Positions 48,907 through 58,637 of a stretch of DNA of 64,000 nt are shown one piece after another (the stretch's first letter is position 1; every line of letters begins with the position of its first letter). The translations under genes and the position numbers were made by a program. Origin of the DNA: Trabulsiella odontotermitis (GTDB taxonomy: Bacteria; Pseudomonadota; Gammaproteobacteria; Enterobacterales; Enterobacteriaceae). The notes under the pieces were generated by a model. The model ran no database searches, was not told the DNA's origin, and saw only the letters and a list, made by a program, of their open reading frames with translations. The DNA lies in the NCBI RefSeq assembly GCF_001297775.1, contig NZ_LIFX01000013.1, positions 141,570 through 205,569 of the forward strand, written 5' to 3'.

Positions 48907-48999
48907 GCTAATTCCTTGCATACAATGAAAAAGGTATCATGCCGCCTGAACCAGTCGTTGTCACCTTCAGCGGCACACTTCAGCTAAAAGGATAGATGC

Positions 49000-49611
49000 G
49001 TGAAATTGAGATGGGTCGTTTTTTTATTTGTCTTGCTTGCCGGATGTAGTTCAAAGCAGGATTACCGCAATCCCCCCTGGAATGCTGAAGCGCCGGTGAA
49101 ACGGGCGATGCAGTGGATGCCGATCAGCGAAAAAGCCGGTGCGGCCTGGGGCGTCAGCCCGCGTCTCATTACGGCGATCATTGCCGTGGAGTCGGGCGGC
49201 AACCCGGAACTGGTGAGTAAATCCAACGCGGTGGGGCTGATGCAATTAAAAGCCTCCACCGCCGGGCGTGAAGTCTACCGCTACATGGGCTGGAAAGGGC
49301 AACCCTCGACCAGCGAGCTGAAAAACCCGGAACGCAATATCTCGATGGGGACCGCGTACCTGAGCATTCTGGAACATGGCGTGCTGGCGGGGATTAAAGA
49401 TCCTGAAGTGATGCAGTATGCGCTGGTGGTGTCGTATGTTAACGGCGCGGGCGCGTTGCTGCGGACGTTCTCGTCTGATCGTAAAGACGCGATTGATGAG
49501 ATTAACGACCTCGACGCGGATGAGTTTTTTGAACACGTTGTCAAAAACCACCCCGCGCCGCAGGCGCCTCGCTATATCTGGAAAGTCCAGCAGGCGATGG
49601 ATGCGATGTAG
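49000..49611 (+). CDS. emtA: EmtA/MltE, lipoprotein lytic transglycosylase
   Basis: This 203-residue outer-membrane lipoprotein cleaves peptidoglycan glycan strands, endo-type. The signal peptide ends in the lipobox LLAGC (Cys16), and the catalytic Glu64 lies in IIAVESGG. The SLT-family blocks [15 protein letters not shown] and [14 protein letters not shown] are intact. The start is GTG at 49000 with AAGGAT before it. Its length equals that of the E. coli protein. Confidence 0.95.
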   Translation: MKLRWVVFLFVLLAGCSSKQDYRNPPWNAEAPVKRAMQWMPISEKAGAAWGVSPRLITAIIAVESGGNPELVSKSNAVGLMQLKASTAGREVYRYMGWKGQPSTSELKNPERNISMGTAYLSILEHGVLAGIKDPEVMQYALVVSYVNGAGALLRTFSSDRKDAIDEINDLDADEFFEHVVKNHPAPQAPRYIWKVQQAMDAM

Positions 49612-49623
49612 TTTGCGATATAG

Positions 49624-50355
49624 TTAAAGCACGTTACGGGCGCGTTCGCGCGCCTCACGCTCCAGGGCGAAGATAATGCGCTGGAGCGTACGCTCCGCCG
49701 CCGGGTTGACGTTCAGAAAGCGAAAACTCAGGCGCGGGGTGCTGATGGTTTCGTTTTTGCTGTCGACCACTTTGCGCTCGGTGATGGCAATCAACTGCGC
49801 ATCAAACTGAAATTTCCCCCAGTCTCCCATATCCAGCTCAAGCTGCGGGATTTGCATGCCGACCTGCAGACCCGCCGTGGTTTTGCCTTCCAGTAACGCC
49901 CCCATGCCGCCGAGCGAAAGATCACACAGGCGGCAGCGCAGTTCGCTGTTATCCGGCAGCCGCACCGTGCAGAGATACACCGGTTGCATAGGCGCTGAGA
50001 TGCGGAAAAATTCTCTGCGCTGCACAAACCACAGCGACGATGGCACCGGTGCGGTGAACGCCGGGAGCGACAGATAGTCGATGGTGTCAAGTTTCGGCAG
50101 GGTGAATTCGACTTTCGCCCCTTTGGTTTCCGCATCAATCAGGAAGTTTTCCGCGCGCTGTGCGCCCCGGTTTTCCTGTTCCTGACTGCCGAAGTCGATG
50201 ATCAACTGTTCTGCCGTAACCGCCAGAATGCGGCTGATGAACTGACCGGAGGCCCAGGAGACGCGAAGCGGGACCTGATCGCTGTGCAGATCGCGAAGGA
50301 CGTTTAATACTGCCAGCGGACTCTCTTTCAGGAATTGCTCGTTATAGTGACTCAC
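49624..50355 (-). CDS. ycgR: YcgR, PilZ-domain cyclic-di-GMP flagellar brake
   Basis: This 243-residue protein binds cyclic di-GMP and slows the flagellar motor. An N-terminal YcgR domain (about 1-110) is followed by a PilZ domain with the RREFFR start and the CDLSLGGMG motif (DxSxxG) that bind the ligand. With pdeD at 12 kb this is the second cyclic di-GMP component in the window. It is convergent with emtA, with only 12 bases between their stops. Confidence 0.94.
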   Translation of the reverse strand: MSHYNEQFLKESPLAVLNVLRDLHSDQVPLRVSWASGQFISRILAVTAEQLIIDFGSQEQENRGAQRAENFLIDAETKGAKVEFTLPKLDTIDYLSLPAFTAPVPSSLWFVQRREFFRISAPMQPVYLCTVRLPDNSELRCRLCDLSLGGMGALLEGKTTAGLQVGMQIPQLELDMGDWGKFQFDAQLIAITERKVVDSKNETISTPRLSFRFLNVNPAAERTLQRIIFALEREARERARNVL

Positions 50356-50555
50356 ACCAAATCGCTCCAGATGACAGGTTGTCGCATCGTTATCGGCACC
50401 CGTCGGGGGAACTTAAGACAAATAAGTGGAAAAAGTGAAATTCGATAAAAAAATGCGAGGCTGGCGGGATATTCCAGTGCAATTACCTATACTTGAACCA
50501 TTGAGGCAGGCGTTTTTGACCTGCATCTGACCGGGTTTTCCTGGAGGTGGTTATC

Positions 50556-50810
50556 ATGGGCATTATTACCTGGATTGTGTTCGGACTTATCGCGGGGGTT
50601 ATCGCCAAACTGATTATGCCGGGGCGGGATGGTGGGGGATTTATACTCACCTGCATTCTCGGGATCGTCGGTGCGGTGGTGGGTGGCTGGTTAGCCACTA
50701 TGTTCGGTCTCGGAGGCAGCATTACAGGCTTTAATCTGCACAGCTTCCTGGTGGCCGTTGTCGGCTCCATCGTCGTCCTGCTGGTGTTCCGGCTGCTACG
50801 GCGGGAATAA
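50556..50810 (+). CDS. ymgE: YmgE, GlsB/YeaQ/YmgE-family small membrane protein
   Basis: This 84-residue, three-helix membrane protein of the transglycosylase-associated family has glycine-rich helices (GLIAGVIAKLIMPGRDGGGF, ILGIVGAVVGGWLA). The length equals that of E. coli YmgE. The ATG at 50556, with GGAGG eight bases before it, is preferred over an in-frame start three codons upstream. Function is unknown, although relatives respond to envelope stress. Confidence 0.93.
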   Translation: MGIITWIVFGLIAGVIAKLIMPGRDGGGFILTCILGIVGAVVGGWLATMFGLGGSITGFNLHSFLVAVVGSIVVLLVFRLLRRE

Positions 50811-50823
50811 TCAGAATGAATGT

Positions 50824-50856
50824 GAACGGGCAGCCAGTGGCTGCCCGTTTTTTATG
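50824..50856 (+). terminator. Terminator after ymgE
   Basis: An eleven-base near-perfect stem (ACGGGCAGCCA with TGGCTGCCCGT, 50826-50849) is followed by T residues. It lies two bases before the convergent treA end. Confidence 0.9.
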
Positions 50857-50857
50857 G

Positions 50858-52555
50858 CTACTGTGCTGCGGCTGCAGCCGGTTTTTCCGCCGGTGCAGCA
50901 GGGCGCGTTTGCGGAACGCTGTCGCACGGTTTTTCTTTCGGACAGACCAGATCCAGCATTTTCAGTGTGACGCCGTTGGTCCAGCCGAAACCGTCCTGCA
51001 GCGGATATTCTCCGCCACCACCACCTGTACCGGTTGAGGTGATGTCGTATTTCTCGACCAGCTTCTGCTCGCGATCATAGGTATGCTGAACGTTGGTCAG
51101 GAAGCGCCAGGTCACGTCCATAGCGATTTTATCCTGGCCGTAATTCTGCAAACCCTCGGTCGCCACCCACTGCAACGGCGCCCAGCCGTTTGGCGCATCC
51201 CATTGCTGACCGCTGTTCACCGTGGTGGTGCTGATCCCACCCGCTTTCAGCAGATTGCGCTCGGCGGCGGTCGCCACTTTAGCCGCCCGTTCGCGGGACG
51301 CGGCATTAACGAACAACGGGTACAGCGCCGCGGCGGTCAGCTGATTACGCACCTTGTGGCTTTTCAGATCGTAATCGGCATACCAGCCCTCTTTTTCATT
51401 CCACAGGTATTTTTCCATGGCGCTCTGGCGGGCGCTGGCGAGGGATTCATAACGCGCGGCTTTGTCGTTATCACCCGCGGCTTTGCTGGCAGCGGCGATC
51501 ATTTTCTCCATTTTGAACATCAGGGCGTTGAGATCGACCGGCACGATGCTGGTGGTACGAATGGTGCCGAGTTGCTGCGGGTTGTCCATCCAGCGGGAGC
51601 TGAAGTCCCAGCCGGAAGCGGCAGCCGAACGCAAATCGCGGTAGATCTCGGTAGCCGGGCGGTTAGGATTGCTTTTCGCCGTATTGACATCATCCAGCCA
51701 CGATTCCGGGCGCGGTGTATCGCGATCGTCCCAGTAGCGGTTGAGCAGCGAGCCATCTTCCAGTTTAACGACGCGTTTACTGGCCTGACCCGATTGCAGC
51801 GTATCGGCGCCTTCCATCCAGTAAGCATGCTCTTTTTCCATCTGCGGCAGGTATTTCTTCAGTGCATCGTCGCCGTCGTGCGTCGCCAGCAGTTCCACCA
51901 TCAGAGAGAAGAAGGGCGGCTGTGAGCGGCTCAGATAGTAGCTGCGGTTACCGTTCGGAATGTGCCCCCAGGCATCCAGCTCATACGCGAAGTTATCGAC
52001 CATATCTTCGATCTTGTCCCAGTGTTCGCTTTCCGCGAGACCGAGCATGGTGAAGTAGCTGTCCCAGTAATAGACTTCACGAAAACGCCCGCCGGGCACC
52101 ACGTACGGCTTCGGCAGCGGGAGCAGGGAATCCCATTTTTCAGCGCTGTCGGTGGTGCGCGTTAGCACCGGCCATAATCCGTCAATGTGCTCGCGCAGGG
52201 TCTGATCCTTCGGCGGCACATACGTTTCTTTCTCTTGTGGCAGGGTGAAGTTCACATCAACAAAATGGCGCAGGTCAAAACTGGTCTGGCTTTTTTGCAT
52301 CCGGTAATCCGCGAGGATCATCAGTGGATCGCTCTTCGGTATAGCGTCGGCAAAGGTTTTCTGGTCGGGGAACAGTTTTGCGCTCTGAATGTCGTTAAAC
52401 AACGGTCCCAGCAGGATATCCGGCGGCGGCGTCGGTGCTGCAGGCGCGTCTTGTGCCAGTGCTGAGAAAGTTGTCATGCTCAAAAGCGCACCACCGAGCG
52501 CCATCCGCAGCGCGAATGCGATAGCCTCCGGGCGGCGCAGTGCAGATATCGTCAT
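50858..52555 (-). CDS. treA: TreA, periplasmic trehalase
   Basis: This 565-residue GH37 trehalase is exported to the periplasm and splits trehalose into two glucose units. The signal peptide ends near FSALA at residue 34. The trehalase signatures [15 protein letters not shown] and [13 protein letters not shown] are intact, as is the [17 protein letters not shown] block. The length equals E. coli TreA, with a different N-terminal signal and an alanine-rich tail. An osmotically induced sigma-S gene in relatives. GGAG stands before the ATG. Confidence 0.95.
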   Translation of the reverse strand: MTISALRRPEAIAFALRMALGGALLSMTTFSALAQDAPAAPTPPPDILLGPLFNDIQSAKLFPDQKTFADAIPKSDPLMILADYRMQKSQTSFDLRHFVDVNFTLPQEKETYVPPKDQTLREHIDGLWPVLTRTTDSAEKWDSLLPLPKPYVVPGGRFREVYYWDSYFTMLGLAESEHWDKIEDMVDNFAYELDAWGHIPNGNRSYYLSRSQPPFFSLMVELLATHDGDDALKKYLPQMEKEHAYWMEGADTLQSGQASKRVVKLEDGSLLNRYWDDRDTPRPESWLDDVNTAKSNPNRPATEIYRDLRSAAASGWDFSSRWMDNPQQLGTIRTTSIVPVDLNALMFKMEKMIAAASKAAGDNDKAARYESLASARQSAMEKYLWNEKEGWYADYDLKSHKVRNQLTAAALYPLFVNAASRERAAKVATAAERNLLKAGGISTTTVNSGQQWDAPNGWAPLQWVATEGLQNYGQDKIAMDVTWRFLTNVQHTYDREQKLVEKYDITSTGTGGGGGEYPLQDGFGWTNGVTLKMLDLVCPKEKPCDSVPQTRPAAPAEKPAAAAAQ

Positions 52556-52791
52556 CGTTAGTCTCCTGTCATAGGCTGAATAGTCTGACCGCTGGGATCA
52601 ACCCTCTGAAAACCTTAGACGAATTTCCGCCTTCGCGTCGGGCTTAATTATCATTTTGCGGATTTCCGGACACTTTACCGTGGCGAAGACGCAAAACCGC
52701 TGCGGATACGAGTGAACAGGATGTTATCATTGCCGCCAGCCCGCTGGCGCAACCCGCCGGGGACTCCTTTTCCTCTATTGAGAATATTGCC

Positions 52792-54165
52792 GTGACCTCT
52801 TTTGCTGAATTAAACGCCCTTCCTGCGGAACAACTCGCCAACCTTAACGAACTGGGTTACCAGACCATGACCCCGGTACAGGCGGCATCGCTTCCGGCGA
52901 TCCTGGCAGGGAAAGATGTCCGGGCGCAGGCGAAAACCGGTAGTGGCAAAACCGCCGCGTTCGGGCTTGGTCTGCTTCAGCATATTGATGCCAGCCAGTT
53001 TCTCACTCAGTCGCTGGTGTTGTGCCCGACCCGCGAACTGGCCGATCAGGTGGCGAAAGAACTGCGCCGTCTGGCGCGCTATATGCCCAATATTAAAGTG
53101 CTGACGTTATGCGGCGGACTGCCGTTCAGCGTGCAGCGCGATTCGCTGACTCATGCGCCGCACATTATTGTGGCGACGCCCGGACGACTGCTCGACCACC
53201 TGAAAAAAGAGACCGTGAGCCTGGCGGGATTACAGACGCTGGTGCTGGACGAAGCTGACCGGATGCTCGACATGGGGTTTGCCGACGCCATTGACGACGT
53301 GATTGCATACGCGCCGATGAAGCGCCAGACGCTGCTCTTTTCCGCTACCTGGCCTGCCGCGATTGCCGCCATCAGCGGACGTATTCAGCACGAGCCGCTG
53401 ACGGTTGAAATCGACACCGTCGACGAACTGCCTGCGGTCGAGCAACTGTTTTTTGAAGTGTCGCGCGGCGGCAAGCTCAGCCTGTTGCAGAAACTGCTGA
53501 GCCAGTATCAGCCCGCCTCCTGTGTGGTGTTCTGCAATACCAAAAAAGACTGTCAGGCCGTGTACGATGCGCTGACCGCGAGCCAGCAGAGCGTGCTGGC
53601 GTTGCATGGCGACATGGAACAGCGCGACCGTGATCAGACGCTGGTTCGCTTTGCTAACGGCAGTTGCCGGGTGCTGGTGGCGACTGACGTTGCCGCGCGC
53701 GGTCTGGATATCAAAGCTCTTGAGATGGTGATCAACTATGAGCTGTCGTGGGATCCGGAAGTACACGTTCACCGCATCGGCCGCACCGCGCGGGCAGGGG
53801 AAAGCGGGATGGCGATCAGCTTCTGCGCCCCCGAAGAAGCACAGCGTGCTAACGTGCTGGAAGAGATGCTGAATATCAAACTCCGCTGGCAGCCCGTGCC
53901 AGCAGGCATCAGCATCGCGCCGCTCGAGGCAACCATGGAGACGCTGTGTATTGATGGTGGTAAAAAAGCCAAAATGCGCCCCGGCGATATTCTTGGCGCG
54001 CTGACCGGTGATATGGGGCTTGATGGCGCAGACATCGGCAAAATCGATATTCACCCGATCCACGCGTTTGTGGCAGTGAAGCGTTCGGTTGCGCGCCATG
54101 CCTGGAAACAGTTACAACAGGGCAAGATTAAAGGTAAATCGGTGAAAGTGCGGTTGCTGAAATAA
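52792..54165 (+). CDS. dbpA: DbpA, 23S rRNA-specific DEAD-box RNA helicase
   Basis: This 457-residue helicase acts in 50S subunit assembly and is guided by hairpin 92 of 23S rRNA. It shows the Q motif, Walker A AKTGSGKT, the DEAD box DEADRMLD, SAT (SATWPAA), HRIGRTARAG and the C-terminal RNA-binding domain (GGKKAKMRPGDILGAL). The start is GTG at 52792, the same length as E. coli. In K-12 dbpA lies far from treA, so this junction is a synteny break. Confidence 0.94.
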   Translation: MTSFAELNALPAEQLANLNELGYQTMTPVQAASLPAILAGKDVRAQAKTGSGKTAAFGLGLLQHIDASQFLTQSLVLCPTRELADQVAKELRRLARYMPNIKVLTLCGGLPFSVQRDSLTHAPHIIVATPGRLLDHLKKETVSLAGLQTLVLDEADRMLDMGFADAIDDVIAYAPMKRQTLLFSATWPAAIAAISGRIQHEPLTVEIDTVDELPAVEQLFFEVSRGGKLSLLQKLLSQYQPASCVVFCNTKKDCQAVYDALTASQQSVLALHGDMEQRDRDQTLVRFANGSCRVLVATDVAARGLDIKALEMVINYELSWDPEVHVHRIGRTARAGESGMAISFCAPEEAQRANVLEEMLNIKLRWQPVPAGISIAPLEATMETLCIDGGKKAKMRPGDILGALTGDMGLDGADIGKIDIHPIHAFVAVKRSVARHAWKQLQQGKIKGKSVKVRLLK

Positions 54166-54235
54166 TCTCTTGTCTTGCTGTGCGACAGGCACAATCACCT
54201 GTAACAGTGATTGTGCCCGCAGCGTCTTTCTTAAC

Positions 54236-55657
54236 TCAGTAATAGCCCAGCAATTTCCACCACAGCATGCCGACAATAAAGGTCAGCACGACGTTAAAGG
54301 TGACCACCGCCAGGTTGATTTTGTAGAAGGTTGCCCGGTCGAAATAGCCCTGCCCATAGTAAATCGGGCCCGGACCACCGCCATATTCCGTATTCCCCCA
54401 CATCAGGTTACTGAAAATACCGAAGCAGATCGCAACCATCATCGGCGGTGCGCCTGCGGCGATAGCTGTCGCGACGAATGGTGCGTACAGCGCTGCCACG
54501 TGCCCGGAGGCGGTGGCGAACAGATAGTGAACGTAGATGTACAACAGTCCGAGGATGACAAACGCCGTCATCGGGCCAAAACCCTGAATCGCGCCGTCTA
54601 ACTGCTGCGTCATCCATTTGATAAAGCCCAGCCCCTCAAGACCGCTGGCAAGACTGATGATCACGCTGAACCAGATGACCGTATCCCAGGCGGCGTGATC
54701 GCCGAGCAACGCTTTCCAGTCCACGGCGCGGGTGGCGAACAGATACGCCGCCAGACCCAGACCGACCGCCGTCGCCGACAGGCCAGTGATCAGACTGGTT
54801 CCCCAGCCAATCAGGGCGAGAATAAAGCCAATGGCGACTTTCTTCTCTGCACTGCTCATCGCCCCCAGCGCCTGCAACGAGCGCTTGCCCATCTCTTTAG
54901 CTTCCGGTGTTTTTTTCAGTTCCGGATTCAGCAGCTTATAGATAAGCAGCGGCGCTAACATGAAGCAAACCATCGCAGGAACCACTGCCGCGACAAACCA
55001 GCCGCCCCAGGAGATCTCAATCCCCAGCGTTGATTTTGCCAGGCTGCCGACCAGTGGGTTCGCCGCCATCCCGGTCAGGAAGATGGCGCCGGTGATTGGC
55101 GTGAACTGGAAACAGACCATGGTTAAAAAGTTGCCGATGCGTTTGCCGGTTTCACCGGGTGCGGAGCCGAGTACATCGTTAATCGAACGGGCGATCGGGA
55201 AGATAATTCCCCCGGAACGCGCCGTCACCGATGGCATGGCAGGCGCCATGATCAAATCCGACACACCGAGTGAATAGGCGATCCCCAGACTGCTTCCGCC
55301 AAACATCGACAGCATTTTGTACGCGATGCGCTTACCCAGACCGGAGGTGACAAATCCCAGCGACAGTACATAGGCACAGAAAATCAGCCATACCGTACCG
55401 TTAGCAAACCCCGACAACGCCTTTGCTTCCGGCAGGGTCTTACTGAAAATTACCACGCAAATCGAGATAAGCATCACCGCCCCGGACGGCAACGGCTGCG
55501 TCAGAATTGCCGCAATGGTGGCGGCAAAAATGGCAAACATATGCCATGCCTGCGGTGTTAAACCTTCCGGTACCGGACAGAGCCAGATAATGGCACCGAT
55601 GGCCAACGGCACACCGAAGGCAATGATGGATTTTCCCCTGGATGAAACAGATGACAT
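54236..55657 (-). CDS. DASS-family anion (dicarboxylate) symporter
   Basis: This 473-residue inner-membrane protein has about 12-13 hydrophobic segments of the divalent anion:Na+ symporter family, which includes CitT and TtdT. The helix-break segments GFANGTVWLIFCAYVLSLGF and NLMWGNTEYGGGPGPIYYGQ are typical of the SNT/NTE substrate regions. Substrates in the family are di- or tricarboxylates such as fumarate, tartrate or citrate, and I cannot say which. The frame starts at 55675, but the ATG at 55655-55657 follows GAGGAG. It lies 35 bases after the lyase gene, with which it is probably co-transcribed. Confidence 0.8.
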   Translation of the reverse strand: MSSVSSRGKSIIAFGVPLAIGAIIWLCPVPEGLTPQAWHMFAIFAATIAAILTQPLPSGAVMLISICVVIFSKTLPEAKALSGFANGTVWLIFCAYVLSLGFVTSGLGKRIAYKMLSMFGGSSLGIAYSLGVSDLIMAPAMPSVTARSGGIIFPIARSINDVLGSAPGETGKRIGNFLTMVCFQFTPITGAIFLTGMAANPLVGSLAKSTLGIEISWGGWFVAAVVPAMVCFMLAPLLIYKLLNPELKKTPEAKEMGKRSLQALGAMSSAEKKVAIGFILALIGWGTSLITGLSATAVGLGLAAYLFATRAVDWKALLGDHAAWDTVIWFSVIISLASGLEGLGFIKWMTQQLDGAIQGFGPMTAFVILGLLYIYVHYLFATASGHVAALYAPFVATAIAAGAPPMMVAICFGIFSNLMWGNTEYGGGPGPIYYGQGYFDRATFYKINLAVVTFNVVLTFIVGMLWWKLLGYY

Positions 55658-55692
55658 GATCATCTCCTCGTGCAAATGGTCATTGACCTGGA

Positions 55693-57045
55693 TTAGTGGC
55701 GTCCGGCTGATTTCGCGAGCACCTGATCCACCATCTGCGGCGCCATCCCCAGATAATTCGCCGGGTCAGTCAGGCGTTCAATCAGTTGTGGATCCAGACG
55801 GCTTGAGACGCCAGGCATGGCGTTGAGCACGTCCGCCAGGCGACCGCCTTTTTCATTCACCACGCGACAGGCGTCGTACACCACGTCATGCGCATCCTGA
55901 CGACCAATGTAAGGGGCCAGTCCCATCATGACGGCTTCAGCCACGATAAGTCCTTTGGTCATATCAAGGTTTCTGGCCATCGCTTTCTCATCAACGATTA
56001 AGCCATCAAGCATGAATTTCGCCTGATGCAGCGCCCCGGCGGCGAGCACAAAGCTCTCCGGGATGGCGATCCATTCGGCATGCCACGGACCGGTCGCACG
56101 TTCGAGATCCTGTACCATCGCGTCGAGCATCAGCCCGGCGTGCTGGCGAACCCCTTTCGCGCAGGCCAGCATCAGTTCGCTGGAGATCGGGTTGCGTTTC
56201 TGCGGCATGGTGCTGCTGGCACCGCGGCCTTTCACGAACGGCTCGTACAGTTCGCCAAATTCGTTGGCGGCAAGCAGCATCACGTCATAGGCAATTTTGC
56301 CGAGCGAGCCGGTGATCACGCCAAGCAGGTTCACCGCTTCTGCAAAACCGTCGCGTGCGACGTGCCAGGTGGAGGCGGGAACGCCGAGACCCAGCTCTTC
56401 CATCATTGCTTTTTGCACGGCGAGGCCTTTATCGCCCAGCGACGCCAGGGTGCCTGCCGCACCAGCGAATTCCCCTACCAGTACGCGGGGGCGCGCCTGC
56501 TCCAGTCGTTCGGCGTGACGATCAAACATGTCCAGCCAGATAGCTGCTTTATAGCCGAAGGTGATTGGAAGTGCCTGTTGCAGATGGGTACGACCCGCCA
56601 TCGGCGTGTCACGGTAGCGCTGTGCCAGCCCGGCGAGAATGCTGCGTAGTTCGCGGATGTCGGCGTCGATGAGATCAAACGCGTCGCGGATTTGCAGGAC
56701 GACGGCGGTGTCCATGATGTCTTGTGTGGTGGCGCCCCAGTGGACGTAGCCACCCGAAGCCCCGGCCTGTTTTGAGATCTGATGCACCAGCGGAAGGATC
56801 GGATAACCGACGATCTCGGTCTCATGACGCAGCAGGTCAAAATCCAGCGTATCGGCGTTACACTTTTCAGCGATTTCTGTGGCCGCATCCTGCGGGATAA
56901 CGCCGCAGCGCGCTTCGGCTTTCGCCAGCGCCACTTCTACCTCAACGTATTTGCGGATAAGTTCGTGATCGTCAAAGATGGCGCGCATTGCCGGGGTACC
57001 AAAAGAATCCCTGAACAGGACGGAATCTAATACTGTGGATGCCAT
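55693..57045 (-). CDS. Fumarase/aspartase-superfamily lyase (PcaB/PurB-like)
   Basis: This 450-residue enzyme belongs to the superfamily of adenylosuccinate lyase, argininosuccinate lyase and 3-carboxymuconate cycloisomerase. The shared motifs are HWGATTQD (residues 102-109), GRTHLQQALP (151-160) and the signature SSTMPQKRNP (277-286). The superfamily eliminates or adds across a C4 dicarboxylate. Length and motifs fit the cycloisomerase/adenylosuccinate-lyase branch, but it is not PurB by location, since it neighbours a dicarboxylate transporter. The frame is open to 57198 but would run over the operators; the ATG at 57043-57045 has AGGGGG before it. Confidence 0.75.
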   Translation of the reverse strand: MASTVLDSVLFRDSFGTPAMRAIFDDHELIRKYVEVEVALAKAEARCGVIPQDAATEIAEKCNADTLDFDLLRHETEIVGYPILPLVHQISKQAGASGGYVHWGATTQDIMDTAVVLQIRDAFDLIDADIRELRSILAGLAQRYRDTPMAGRTHLQQALPITFGYKAAIWLDMFDRHAERLEQARPRVLVGEFAGAAGTLASLGDKGLAVQKAMMEELGLGVPASTWHVARDGFAEAVNLLGVITGSLGKIAYDVMLLAANEFGELYEPFVKGRGASSTMPQKRNPISSELMLACAKGVRQHAGLMLDAMVQDLERATGPWHAEWIAIPESFVLAAGALHQAKFMLDGLIVDEKAMARNLDMTKGLIVAEAVMMGLAPYIGRQDAHDVVYDACRVVNEKGGRLADVLNAMPGVSSRLDPQLIERLTDPANYLGMAPQMVDQVLAKSAGRH

Positions 57046-57131
57046 AAAACCCCCTTTTGAGTGGGATAGTGATAGACTGCCGGTCAGCCGATATCCAGAC
57101 GACAACCCGGCATGCTCCTTGCGGCACGCTA

Positions 57132-57199
57132 AATGTCTGGACATTGCTATAATGTACGTACATTTAGAATGTACGTACATTTTATAATGACCGTACATT
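57132..57199. promoter_or_regulatory. Four tandem palindromic operators
   Basis: Four 14-base sites of the form AATGT-N4-ACATT stand in a row: 57132-57145 (AATGTCTGGACATT), 57151-57164 and 57168-57181 (both AATGTACGTACATT, perfect palindromes) and 57186-57199 (AATGACCGTACATT). Centre spacings are 19, 17 and 18 bases. They lie between the lyase gene and the divergent GntR gene and are the likely binding sites of that regulator. Confidence 0.8.
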
Positions 57200-57256
57200 T
57201 GGAAGGGAAGTTCTCATTCCTGCTTTTGTGATAACGATCGGTAATTTAGAAGAACA

Positions 57257-58000
57257 ATGGCGATGAAAGAGTCTCTGTACCAACGTATTGCCCGTGAGCT
57301 GGCGGCAGATATCGCGTCCGGCAAATACCCTGCGGGCTCGCAGTTTCCGACGGAAAAAGAGCTATGCGAAGCCTATCTGGTCAGCCGTCACACCGTGCGT
57401 GAAGCGCTGCGAAGCCTGACGGAGCAGGGGCTGATTTCGCGACGTAAAGGGGCGGGGACGCACGTCTCCGACAAGCCTGATGAGAATTCACATGACCATC
57501 CGCTGGCCTATCTGGAAGATTTGCTGGTACTGGCCCGCAACAACCTGCGGGTGGTGAAAAAGGTCGATGAGATTGTGGCAGACATCGAACTGGCGCAGGT
57601 CATCGGTTGCCCGCCAGGATCACGCTGGTTGCATATCGCCAGTATTCGTGAAGACGCCCAGAAACGCGATGCGCCGATTTGTTGGACTGACAGCTACGCC
57701 AGCACGACCTACAGCAAACTGCGCCAGTTGGTCCGCAGCGATCCCCATGCGCTGATTAGCGATCTGATCGAAGAGCACTACGGCATACGTAGTCAGGAAG
57801 TGCACCAGACCATCACCGCGGTCGGCGTACCGGCAAAAATGGCGAAGGTGCTGGGCGTGGAGACGGGTTCTCCGGCGTTGCGCATTGTGCGGCGTTATAT
57901 CGACCGCCAGGGCGAGACCTTCGAAACCACTGTTTCCGTGCATCCCGCCGGGCGGTATACCTGTTCGCTGGTGCTGAAACATCTGTCGGCAGAGGAGTAG
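57257..58000 (+). CDS. GntR/HutC-family regulator with UTRA domain
   Basis: This 247-residue regulator has an N-terminal winged helix (residues 1-72, with YLVSRHTVREALRSL as recognition region) and a C-terminal UTRA ligand domain (about 95-240). UTRA regulators sense sugars or organic acids and usually repress the catabolic genes next to them. Its divergent partners are the lyase and the DASS transporter, and four palindromic operators lie in the gap. The effector is unknown. An ATG two codons downstream is an equal alternative start. Confidence 0.85.
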   Translation: MAMKESLYQRIARELAADIASGKYPAGSQFPTEKELCEAYLVSRHTVREALRSLTEQGLISRRKGAGTHVSDKPDENSHDHPLAYLEDLLVLARNNLRVVKKVDEIVADIELAQVIGCPPGSRWLHIASIREDAQKRDAPICWTDSYASTTYSKLRQLVRSDPHALISDLIEEHYGIRSQEVHQTITAVGVPAKMAKVLGVETGSPALRIVRRYIDRQGETFETTVSVHPAGRYTCSLVLKHLSAEE

Positions 58001-58095
58001 AAGAAAAACAGTGCGGGGTTCATTGAAAGCGAATTATTGTTCTATCCTTACCATCCCGGATCGCTGTCTTTTCATTCATTGAGGTTATCAACGCT

Positions 58096-58590
58096 ATGCC
58101 AACACCTTCGCATGCGGTCGCCAGTGAACTGGGTCGCGTACTGGTTGAAAAGCAGTTGCAACTGGCTACGGCGGAATCCTGTACTGGCGGGCTGATTGCG
58201 TCGGCGTTATGCGCCGCCGACGATACCCCTTCGTTTTACGGTAGCGGGTTTATTACCTATACCGATGACGCCAAAATCACCATGTTGGGCGTTAATCGCG
58301 AGACGATACAGACGTTTACTGCGGTGAGCGAGCAGACGGTCAAAGAGATGGCCGTGGGGGCAAAACAGCGTTCAGGGGCGGATGTCAGTCTGGCGGTGAG
58401 CGGTTATGCCGGGCCGGACGGGGGAGAGGATGGAACGCCTGCCGGGACGGTGTGGTTTGCCTGGCAACTGGCGCAGGATGAGATCCATACCAGCGTCAGG
58501 CGTTTTGATGGTGACAGCGAATCGGTACTCGCACAGGCCACCAGTTACGCCATGGCGGCGCTGATATTATTACTGGCTGAGTATGTGTAA
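58096..58590 (+). CDS. ydeJ: YdeJ/PncC-like CinA C-terminal domain protein
   Basis: This 164-residue stand-alone CinA C-terminal domain has the family motifs TAESCTGGLIAS, SGYAGPDGGEDGTPAGTVW and the tail DSESVLAQATSYA. PncC proteins of this family deamidate nicotinamide mononucleotide in NAD recycling. The sequence looks closer to the YdeJ paralogue than to PncC itself, so the enzyme activity is likely but not certain. It stands between the GntR gene and a convergent GAPDH paralogue, with a bidirectional terminator. Confidence 0.75.
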   Translation: MPTPSHAVASELGRVLVEKQLQLATAESCTGGLIASALCAADDTPSFYGSGFITYTDDAKITMLGVNRETIQTFTAVSEQTVKEMAVGAKQRSGADVSLAVSGYAGPDGGEDGTPAGTVWFAWQLAQDEIHTSVRRFDGDSESVLAQATSYAMAALILLLAEYV

Positions 58591-58603
58591 TCCGCTGTCC
58601 TGC

Positions 58604-58633
58604 TAAAAACCACGCCGGAGCGTGGTTTTTTTA
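58604..58633. terminator. Bidirectional terminator between ydeJ and the GAPDH paralogue
   Basis: ACCACGC at 58609-58615 pairs with GCGTGGT at 58620-58626 around a CGGA loop, with A and T runs on either side. Confidence 0.9.
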
Positions 58634-58637
58634 TCGC

